Below, piece after piece: positions 53,528 to 59,703 of a stretch of 59,703 nt of DNA. Both the position numbers and the translations under genes were made by a program. The notes beneath the pieces are model-generated. The model saw nothing but the letters and a program-made list of their open reading frames with translations, ran no database searches and was not told the DNA's origin. The stretch covers positions 1-59,703 of the forward strand of contig JAFZCU010000229.1 of NCBI GenBank assembly GCA_017556145.1. The letters run 5' to 3'. How positions within the stretch are numbered: position 1 is the stretch's first letter; each line of letters begins with the position of its first letter. This DNA is from Prevotella sp. (GTDB taxonomy: Bacteria; Bacteroidota; Bacteroidia; Bacteroidales; Bacteroidaceae).

Positions 53528-54745
53528 ATGTATATGGACCCACTACGACTGAACAAGATAGAAGAGGCCATCGAGGACTTCAAGGAAGGCAAGTTTGTAA
53601 TTGTGGTCGACGACGAGGACCGCGAGAACGAGGGCGACCTGATTATCGCCGCCGAGAAAATCACCGCCGAGAAAGTGAACTTCATGCTAAAATACGCACG
53701 AGGCGTGCTCTGCGCCCCCATCACCATCGAGCGCTGTAAGGAACTGGAACTGCCCCATCAGGTGGAAGACAACACCTCGGTGCTTGGCACCCCCTTTACT
53801 GTGACCGTAGACAAACTGGAAGGCTGTGCGACAGGCGTTTCGGCCCACGACCGTGCGGAGACCATCAAGGCGCTGGCCGACCCCGCCTCTACCCCGCAAA
53901 CTTTCGGCCGACCTGGACACGTAAACCCCCTTTACGCCCAGGACAATGGTGTGCTGCGGCGCAGCGGACATACGGAAGCCGCCATTGACCTGTGCCGCAT
54001 GGCCGGACTCTATCCCGCCGGTGCACTGATGGAGATTATGAACGAAGACGGCACAATGGCCCGTCTGCCACAATTATTGGAGATGGCGCAGGAGTGGGAT
54101 ATGAAGGTGATCAGCATCAAAGACATGATTGCCTACCGTCTGCGTACGGAGTCGCTCATTGAGGTGGGCGATGAGGTGGATATGCCCACCGACTACGGGC
54201 ATTTCCGACTGATTCCCTTCCGTCAGAAGAGCAACGGTCAGGAGCATCTGGCACTCATCAAGGGCGAGTGGAAGGAAGACGAACCCGTGCTGGTACGTGT
54301 GCACTCGTCGTGTATGACGGGCGACATCCTCGGTTCGAAGCGCTGCGACTGCGGTGAGCAGCTGCACAAGGCCATGCAGGCCATCGAGAAAGAGGGCAAG
54401 GGCGTGGTGGTCTATATGCAGCAGGAGGGTCGCGGTATCGGCCTGATGAACAAGATTGCCGCCTATAAGCTGCAGGAGGAAGGACTTGACACCGTGGATG
54501 CCAATATCCACCTAGGGTTCAAGCCCGATGAGCGCGACTACGGCTGCGGTGCCCAGATGCTCAGGTATTTAGGTGTACACAAGATGCGTCTACTGACGAA
54601 CAATCCCGTGAAGCGCGTGGGTCTTGAGGCCTATGGACTGGAGATTGTGGAGAACGTACCCATCGAGGTGACACCCAACCCCTATAACCTCCGCTATCTG
54701 GAGACAAAGAAAAACCGGATGGGGCACACGCTCCACTTGAAATAG
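53528..54745 (+). CDS. ribBA: RibBA: DHBP synthase / GTP cyclohydrolase II (405 aa)
   Basis: Bifunctional riboflavin biosynthesis enzyme: the N-terminal half makes 3,4-dihydroxy-2-butanone 4-phosphate from ribulose 5-phosphate, the C-terminal half opens GTP. The DHBP synthase half (~1-205) has [32 protein letters not shown] and [20 protein letters not shown]. The GTP cyclohydrolase II half (~210-405) has the zinc cysteines CX10CXC in [18 protein letters not shown] and [20 protein letters not shown]. Two start codons, 53528 and 53534, are possible; the first gives MYMDPLRLN. It begins 13 bp after the permease stop. A longer reading frame reaching into the permease gene is rejected. Confidence 0.96.
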   Translation: MYMDPLRLNKIEEAIEDFKEGKFVIVVDDEDRENEGDLIIAAEKITAEKVNFMLKYARGVLCAPITIERCKELELPHQVEDNTSVLGTPFTVTVDKLEGCATGVSAHDRAETIKALADPASTPQTFGRPGHVNPLYAQDNGVLRRSGHTEAAIDLCRMAGLYPAGALMEIMNEDGTMARLPQLLEMAQEWDMKVISIKDMIAYRLRTESLIEVGDEVDMPTDYGHFRLIPFRQKSNGQEHLALIKGEWKEDEPVLVRVHSSCMTGDILGSKRCDCGEQLHKAMQAIEKEGKGVVVYMQQEGRGIGLMNKIAAYKLQEEGLDTVDANIHLGFKPDERDYGCGAQMLRYLGVHKMRLLTNNPVKRVGLEAYGLEIVENVPIEVTPNPYNLRYLETKKNRMGHTLHLK

Positions 54746-54749
54746 TGAG

Positions 54750-56570
54750 ATGATGAAAAGATTTATTCCGATAGCATTATGGCTAGTAGCACTGGCTGCG
54801 ATTGCCATCGCCCTGCTAACCGTTGAATCCGATGTGCTGTGGAAGGTGCAGCAGTACAACCTCTTCCTCTCATCATCGCTATTTTTCAAGCAGCAGATGG
54901 TGGCGTCGGGAGGTCTGCTCTCGTATCTGGGCACCTTCTTTACCCAATTCTTCTATCATCCGTGGATAGGCGTTGTGCTGCTTTGCAGCTGGTGGCTTCT
55001 GCTCATGTGGTTCGTAAAGCGAACCTTCTGCATACCCGACAAATGGTGCGCCGTGACTTTGATACCAATCGCCCTTCTGTTGACAGCTAATATGGATCTG
55101 GGCTATTGGATCTATACCATGAAGCTGCCAGGCTATTTCTTCTCAGCCACAATAGGAACGACGGCTGCCGTTGCCCTGATGTGGGCATTCCGCGAGTTAC
55201 CTGCCAATCTATGGGTGCGCATCGCATATCTCTTGCTCGTCGTGCCGGCCTGCTATCCCCTAATGGGCGTCTATGCGCTGGCAGCCACCCTGCTGATGGG
55301 AATCTGGACGTGGCGACTGTCTGACAACCGTCAGCAAAACATCATTCTCTCAGCAACTGCCCTGCTAGCCATTGTGGCGATTCCCCTGATATACTACCGT
55401 TTTGTGTATTACCAAACCAACATCATCGACATCTACCGCACGGCGCTGCCCGACTTCACGTTCATCGAGGAATACCCCAACTACCTGATTCCCTATTATC
55501 TGCTAGCCGTCTGTTTCCTGGCTTTCGTCATACTATACCGTCACCCCCAAACCGAGGTGGTGAGAAAGCCTATCTTGCACTGGACTGTACAGGCGGTGCT
55601 GCTGGCTGTGATAGTGGTCGGTGTCAAGTACTTCTGGTATAAGGACGACAACTTCCACCACGAGCTGAGGATGGAGCACTGCATCGAGAATGTCGACTGG
55701 GAAGGTGTGCTGGAAGAGGGTAAGAAGCAGCAAAACGAGCCTACGCGTGCCATTGTGATGATGCACAATCTGGCGCTGAGCCGTCTGGGAAGGCAGTGCG
55801 ACGAGATGTACAACTTCAATAAAGGCTCCAACCGGATCAACACCAAGCTCCCCATCTATATGTTTAAGATAGCCGGACGACTGATCTATTATCAGTATGG
55901 TGTTATCAACGAAGTCCACCGTATGTGTATGGAGGATGGCGTGAACTGGGGTTGGAGCGTAGAAGTGTTGCAATATATGGCCCGTGCCGCCATACTGGGC
56001 AACGAGCCACAGGTGGCCAGGAAGTATCTGAACCTACTCAGACAAACCTGTTATTATGGTGACTGGGCAGACCACATGGAGGCATTGCTCAACACCAGAG
56101 ACCTCCTGGAACGCGATTGTGAGACCGGTCCCATCACCCACATGATGCAATACCCCGACATTCAGAGCAAGGGCGACGGTTATGTGGAGAAAAACCTGAT
56201 GGTCATGCTGTCAAAGACAGATTCCGAAGACCCCTTCTTCCAGGAGCAGGCCGTATTGGCAGCAATGTGGACCCGTAACAGCAGCGACTTCTGGCCTCGC
56301 TTCGACCAATACCTCGGTCTGAATCCCGGTAGGCCCATCCCCCGCATCATGCAGGAGGCGGCCTATTTCTTTGGCACGCTCGAGCAGCAGCCGTTCATCG
56401 ACCAGTTGCCTATCGACCAAAGTGTCAAGGATAGTTTCGAGGCCTTCATGACCCCAATGGAAGAGTGTCAGGGAAAGCCTTCGGCGCAGTTGAGGAGCTG
56501 GCTATTCCAGAATTACGGGAACACCTATTATTTCGAATATTTCTTTTTAAGGAACATCACATATTATTGA
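54750..56570 (+). CDS. DUF6057-like polytopic membrane protein, 606 aa
   Basis: Inner-membrane protein of unknown role. The first half has about eight hydrophobic spans (IPIALWLVALAAIAIALLTV, GVVLLCSWWLLLMWFV, WCAVTLIPIALLLTANMDLG, and on to VQAVLLAVIVVGVKYFW near residue 300). The second half (~310-606) is soluble, with TPR-like helices (AIVMMHNLALSRLGRQCDEM, ARKYLNLLRQTCYYGDWADH). This build, together with the position before a TolB-like lipoprotein, fits the Bacteroidales family DUF6057, from memory. No catalytic motif is seen. The next gene starts 2 bp after its stop, so the two are surely co-transcribed and perhaps act together at the envelope. Confidence 0.82.
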   Translation: MMKRFIPIALWLVALAAIAIALLTVESDVLWKVQQYNLFLSSSLFFKQQMVASGGLLSYLGTFFTQFFYHPWIGVVLLCSWWLLLMWFVKRTFCIPDKWCAVTLIPIALLLTANMDLGYWIYTMKLPGYFFSATIGTTAAVALMWAFRELPANLWVRIAYLLLVVPACYPLMGVYALAATLLMGIWTWRLSDNRQQNIILSATALLAIVAIPLIYYRFVYYQTNIIDIYRTALPDFTFIEEYPNYLIPYYLLAVCFLAFVILYRHPQTEVVRKPILHWTVQAVLLAVIVVGVKYFWYKDDNFHHELRMEHCIENVDWEGVLEEGKKQQNEPTRAIVMMHNLALSRLGRQCDEMYNFNKGSNRINTKLPIYMFKIAGRLIYYQYGVINEVHRMCMEDGVNWGWSVEVLQYMARAAILGNEPQVARKYLNLLRQTCYYGDWADHMEALLNTRDLLERDCETGPITHMMQYPDIQSKGDGYVEKNLMVMLSKTDSEDPFFQEQAVLAAMWTRNSSDFWPRFDQYLGLNPGRPIPRIMQEAAYFFGTLEQQPFIDQLPIDQSVKDSFEAFMTPMEECQGKPSAQLRSWLFQNYGNTYYFEYFFLRNITYY

Positions 56571-56571
56571 T

Positions 56572-58077
56572 ATGAAGAATCTTATTGCCATCATCGCTGC
56601 TACGGCATTGCTCGTTGCCTGCGGAAACAAGATACCGGAAACGTTTGATGAGTCAAGGGATCTGCCACATATCTATCCTGACTACACCAACGTCACCGTA
56701 CCTGTCAATATCGCCCCGCTGACGTTTGAGTCAGATGCCAAAGCAGAATGTATCGTGGCCAAGCTGACGGCAGGAGAAGAAGAGGTGATCTGCGGGGGCA
56801 CCAAGATACAGCCCGATGCTGATGACTGGCGAAGACTGACGGAAAGCGCGAAGGGGAAGTCCATCAGCGTGGAGGTCTATATCCGGCAAGACAGCTATTG
56901 GACGCACTACAAACCCTTCGATATCTTCGTGTCGCCCGACTCTATTGACCCCTATATCAGCTACCGCCTGATTCCGCCTTCATACATCAGTTACAGAGAG
57001 CTGACCATCAATCAGCGCTGTCTGGAAAACTATGACGAAGAGGTGATTTACGACAATATGCTCTGTATGGAGGGAAAGAACGGACAGTGTATCAACTGTC
57101 ACAATTACCAGTACTACAACCCCGACCGTATGCAGTTTCATGCCCGTCAGTATATGGGTGGAACGGTGATTGCCTACGATGGGAAGATACAGAAAATCAA
57201 CATGTCGAACGACTCTATCCTGTCGGCTGGTGTCTATCCGACCTGGCACCCACACCTCCCGCTCATCGTCTATTCCACCAACAAGACCGTACAAGCATTC
57301 CACATCACCAATCCAGACAAGATTGAAGTATACGACTCACATAGCGACCTGATTGCCTACAATGTGGAAAAGAACGAGGTGACAAACATCGAGAAAGACC
57401 CGCTGGAGATGGAGGTTTTCCCCTTCTGGGCGCCTGACGGGAAGACGCTCTACTATTGCAGTGCCCATTTCGAGTTCAACGACTCCATCGATCCCGGTTT
57501 GGAAGTCCTCAACCGCTTTAAAGAAGTAAAATACAACATCTACAAGAAGAGTTTCGACCCTGAGACCTATCAGTTCGGCCCCAGGGAACTGGTGTTTGAT
57601 GCAGCAGCTATGGACAAGAGTGCCACCCTGCCGCGCATCTCGCCCGACGGCCGCTATCTGATGTTTGCCCTCGGGCCGTATGGTGTGTTCCATATCTGGC
57701 ATCATGAGGCCGACCTGTGGCTGATGAACCTCACGACTGGTGAGGCGCACAACATGGAAGAGATCAACTCGCCTGACATGGAGAGTTATCACTCGTGGTC
57801 GTCGAACGGCAAATGGGTGGTCTTTAGCAGCCGTCGCTATGACGGCAACTACACCCGTCCGTTCATTGCCCATATCGATAAGGACGGGAAAGGTACGAAA
57901 CCCTTTGAACTACCCAGTAAGGATCCCGACTTCCACCGTCAGTTCCTGAAATGCTATAACATCCCAGAGTTCATGCGAGGACCCGTCACCATTCAGCCAC
58001 AGGCATTTGCCGATGCCCTTAAACAAGACGCTAAACCCGTGAAATACGTCAGACATATGACTCCTAATGGCCGGTAA
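56572..58077 (+). CDS. TolB-like (PD40 propeller) lipoprotein with a CxxCH motif, 501 aa
   Basis: Periplasmic or outer-membrane lipoprotein (MKNLIAIIAATALLVAC, Cys17). After an N-terminal beta region (~30-150) comes CINCHNYQYYNP with the heme-attachment-type motif CxxCH at 173-177, then six-bladed TolB/WD40-like propeller repeats (FPFWAPDGKTLYYCSAHFEF, LPRISPDGRYLMFALG, HSWSSNGKWVVFSSRRYDGN). The C-terminus IPEFMRGPVTIQPQAFADAL is common in this family. The single CxxCH could hold a c-type heme, or could be a metal/thiol site; no other cytochrome gene is nearby. Co-transcribed with the DUF6057-like protein. Confidence 0.82.
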   Translation: MKNLIAIIAATALLVACGNKIPETFDESRDLPHIYPDYTNVTVPVNIAPLTFESDAKAECIVAKLTAGEEEVICGGTKIQPDADDWRRLTESAKGKSISVEVYIRQDSYWTHYKPFDIFVSPDSIDPYISYRLIPPSYISYRELTINQRCLENYDEEVIYDNMLCMEGKNGQCINCHNYQYYNPDRMQFHARQYMGGTVIAYDGKIQKINMSNDSILSAGVYPTWHPHLPLIVYSTNKTVQAFHITNPDKIEVYDSHSDLIAYNVEKNEVTNIEKDPLEMEVFPFWAPDGKTLYYCSAHFEFNDSIDPGLEVLNRFKEVKYNIYKKSFDPETYQFGPRELVFDAAAMDKSATLPRISPDGRYLMFALGPYGVFHIWHHEADLWLMNLTTGEAHNMEEINSPDMESYHSWSSNGKWVVFSSRRYDGNYTRPFIAHIDKDGKGTKPFELPSKDPDFHRQFLKCYNIPEFMRGPVTIQPQAFADALKQDAKPVKYVRHMTPNGR

Positions 58078-58115
58078 AAGAAAAGAGACTTTGGAATTCA
58101 GATAGAAAAAACAGC

Positions 58116-58137
58116 AAAAAAAGAGCCGCTTTTTTTT
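58116..58137 (+). terminator. Weak terminator after the TolB-like gene
   Basis: AAAAAAAG and CTTTTTTT flank AGCCG, with a run of T at the 3' end. The stem is nearly all A-T, so its strength is uncertain. Confidence 0.4.
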
Positions 58138-58158
58138 CGTATTGACGAAATAATTGTG

Positions 58159-58166
58159 TAATTTTG
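58159..58166 (+). promoter_or_regulatory. -7 box of the aminotransferase gene
   Basis: TAATTTTG followed by CAC, exact consensus, with TTCG 19 nt upstream (58136-58139). The ATG follows about 28 nt downstream. Confidence 0.7.
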
Positions 58167-58194
58167 CACGCTGAAAGTAACAATTCATAGAAAA

Positions 58195-59388
58195 ATGGCA
58201 AAACTATCCGATCGTTTGCAGCGTCTGGCCCCCTCGGCCACGCTGGCAATGTCGCAGAAAAGCGCCGAAATGAAGGCGCAAGGCATTGATGTGATCAACA
58301 TGAGTGTGGGCGAACCAGACTTCAACACCCCCGATCCCATTAAGCAGGCCGCCAAATTGGCCATCGATGAGAACTACTCGAGATATTCGCCTGTACCAGG
58401 TTATCCAGACCTGCGTCAGGCCATAGCCCGTAAGCTGGAGCGAGAGAACCACCTGCACTACACCCCAGCCGAAATCCTCGTGTCGAACGGTGCCAAGCAG
58501 AGTGTCTGCAACACCGTGATGGCGCTGGTGAATGATGGTGAGGAGGTGATCATCCCCGCCCCCTACTGGGTGAGCTATCCCCAGATGGTGAAGCTCGCTG
58601 GCGGTGAGCCCGTAATCGTGGAGGCCGGCTTCGACCAGAACTTCAAGATGACGTCTGCACAGTTAGAGGCCGCCATTACCCCCAAGACCCGTATGATCAT
58701 TCTCTGCTCACCCAGCAATCCGACGGGAAGCGTGTATAGCAAGGATGAACTGCAGGCGCTGGCCGAAGTGATTCTGAAACATGAAGACCTCTTCGTGCTG
58801 GCCGACGAGATCTACGAGCATATCAACTATATCGGCAGGCATGAGTCGATTGCCCAGTTCCCCGGCATGAAAGAAAGAGCCATCATCGTCAATGGTGTGT
58901 CAAAGGCCTATGCGATGACGGGCTGGCGTATCGGCTATATCGCAGCCCCCGAATGGATTGTGAAAGGTTGTAACAAATTGCAGGGACAATATACCAGCGG
59001 TCCTTGCTCTGTAAGTCAGAAGGCAGCGGAGTTCGCCTATGTGGGCGATCAGCAGTGCGTGGAGGATATGCGTCAGGCGTTTGAGCGTCGGCGTAACCTC
59101 ATCGTGAAGCTGGCCAAGGAAATCCCCGGTCTGGAGGTGAACGTGCCGGAAGGCGCCTTCTACCTATTCCCCAAATGTAGCTCGTTCTTCGGCAAGAGCG
59201 ACGGCGTGACCACCATCAACAACTCCACCGACTTCGCCATGTACCTTCTTGAGAAAGGTCATGTGGCAACGGTTGGTGGCGACGCCTTCGGTGATCCGGA
59301 ATGCTTCCGTATGAGCTATGCCACGAGCGACGAAAATATCATCGAGGCAATGAGGCGTATGAAACAGGTACTGACCGATTTGAAGTGA
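58195..59388 (+). CDS. aspC: Class I PLP-dependent aminotransferase, probable aspartate aminotransferase (397 aa)
   Basis: Transfers the amino group between aspartate and 2-oxoglutarate, using pyridoxal phosphate. The chain is complete and of normal length. Landmarks are NMSVGEPDFNTPDPIKQAA (~35-53), VSNGAKQSVCNTVMALV (PLP phosphate site), ILCSPSNPTGSVYS (~169-182), LADEIYEHINY (Asp and Tyr ligands of PLP) and NGVSKAYAMTGWRIGY with Schiff-base Lys237. The closest type is the prokaryotic subgroup Ib AspC. It has its own promoter, so it is not part of the preceding operon. Confidence 0.95.
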   Translation: MAKLSDRLQRLAPSATLAMSQKSAEMKAQGIDVINMSVGEPDFNTPDPIKQAAKLAIDENYSRYSPVPGYPDLRQAIARKLERENHLHYTPAEILVSNGAKQSVCNTVMALVNDGEEVIIPAPYWVSYPQMVKLAGGEPVIVEAGFDQNFKMTSAQLEAAITPKTRMIILCSPSNPTGSVYSKDELQALAEVILKHEDLFVLADEIYEHINYIGRHESIAQFPGMKERAIIVNGVSKAYAMTGWRIGYIAAPEWIVKGCNKLQGQYTSGPCSVSQKAAEFAYVGDQQCVEDMRQAFERRRNLIVKLAKEIPGLEVNVPEGAFYLFPKCSSFFGKSDGVTTINNSTDFAMYLLEKGHVATVGGDAFGDPECFRMSYATSDENIIEAMRRMKQVLTDLK

Positions 59389-59447
59389 TTATTAATTATT
59401 AACGAGTTAAATCTTGTTAATCCGTGCGGTAGTCCCGTGAAATTTGC

Positions 59448-59455
59448 TATCTTTG
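59448..59455 (+). promoter_or_regulatory. -7 box of the ExbB gene
   Basis: TATCTTTG followed by CC, exact consensus, about 110 nt upstream of the ATG at 59567. The -33 box is unclear. The leader region is AT-rich with no hairpin I can support. Confidence 0.55.
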
Positions 59456-59566
59456 CCAAGTGATTTCGGCGAAAGTCGGAAAAGACTATCTACGGAACAG
59501 GTTGAAGCATTGTAAAACGAATATTTTTAAACTCAATTTTAATAACTAAAAAATTTTAATTAAATT

Positions 59567-59703
59567 ATGGCAACAACAACAAAGGCTGCAGCCCCAGCCA
59601 AAAAGAATTCGGGCTTCCAAGGTGTTAAAGCTGCATGGATTATCCTCGTTATCTGTGCTATCGCAGGTTACAGTGTATGGTATTTCGTAATGGGTAACCC
59701 CGA
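59567..59703 (+). CDS. exbB: ExbB/TolQ-type proton channel, N-terminal fragment (cut by window end)
   Basis: Only the first 45 codons are present (MATTTKAAAPAKKNSGFQGV … AWIILVICAIAGYSVWYFVM + GNP). The Ala/Lys-rich cytoplasmic start and the first membrane span followed by GNP match the Bacteroidales ExbB (MotA/TolQ/ExbB family), which with ExbD and TonB energises outer-membrane receptors such as SusC1 and SusC2. The continuation is outside the window. The short length keeps confidence moderate. Confidence 0.75.
   Translation, partial: MATTTKAAAPAKKNSGFQGVKAAWIILVICAIAGYSVWYFVMGNP

Overview
This window looks like a chromosomal segment of a Bacteroidales bacterium, most likely a Prevotella-type gut or rumen species. 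The evidence is two SusC/SusD pairs, many secreted proteins ending in the short '(V/I)YDLxGRR…GxYIxxGKK' tail typical of that group, one protein with a full type IX secretion (T9SS) C-terminal domain, Bacteroidota promoters of the form TTTG-N19/20-TAnnTTTG, and no obvious Shine-Dalgarno sequences. The species call is inference from gene style only.

Layout. (1) 1-1565 is the 3' end of a large secreted beta-strand-repeat protein (+). (2) 1626-19422 is a seven-gene minus-strand operon read right to left: FAS1 lipoprotein (962 aa), SusC1, SusD1, FAS1 lipoprotein (753 aa), FAS1 lipoprotein (616 aa), SusC2, SusD2. (3) 19652-32894, also minus, holds a rhamnogalacturonan (RG) lyase of family PL11, a 934-aa unknown protein, a 1553-aa T9SS-exported PL11 lyase, and unknown secreted proteins of 569 and 581 aa. 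(4) 33084-36830 (+) is a PL11 lyase, a coupled 214-aa unknown protein and an alpha/beta-hydrolase esterase. (5) 36857-39316 (-) is a GH2 enzyme. (6) 39482-47703 (+) is a tightly overlapping five-gene operon: TPR/SpoIIE-type membrane protein, GH105, GH2, a MEMO-AMMECR1 fusion with a lipoprotein signal, and its radical-SAM partner. (7) 47700-50941 (-) is a surface-lipoprotein candidate, a low-molecular-weight tyrosine phosphatase, a CE1-like esterase and tRNA-Met. (8) 51078-59703 (+) is housekeeping: START-like protein, LptF/G permease, RibBA, DUF6057-like membrane protein, TolB-like lipoprotein with a CxxCH motif, aspartate aminotransferase, and the start of ExbB.

Regions 1-6 read as a pectin (RG-I) utilisation locus. 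Surface PL11 lyases cut the rhamnose-galacturonate backbone, SusC/SusD with FAS1 lipoproteins capture and import the oligosaccharides, esterases remove acetyl or other acyl groups, GH2 enzymes trim galactose-like side chains, and GH105 hydrolyses the unsaturated uronyl end left by the lyases. No hybrid two-component regulator, SusR-like activator or ECF sigma/anti-sigma pair lies in the window.

The most unusual signal is in the seven-gene operon. Every within-operon leader except the two between abutting stop and start signals consists of short tandem repeats: 7-bp units before both SusC genes and 8-bp units before both SusD genes and two FAS1 genes. The hydrophobic cores of the four lipoprotein signal peptides are themselves encoded by 7- or 8-bp tandem repeats. 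These unit lengths are not multiples of three, so slippage would shift the frame. Second in interest is the coupling of an AmmeMemoRadiSam cassette, with a lipoprotein-type MEMO-AMMECR1 fusion, to pectin-degrading genes and to a SpoIIE-family protein that has lost most of its metal-binding motif residues.
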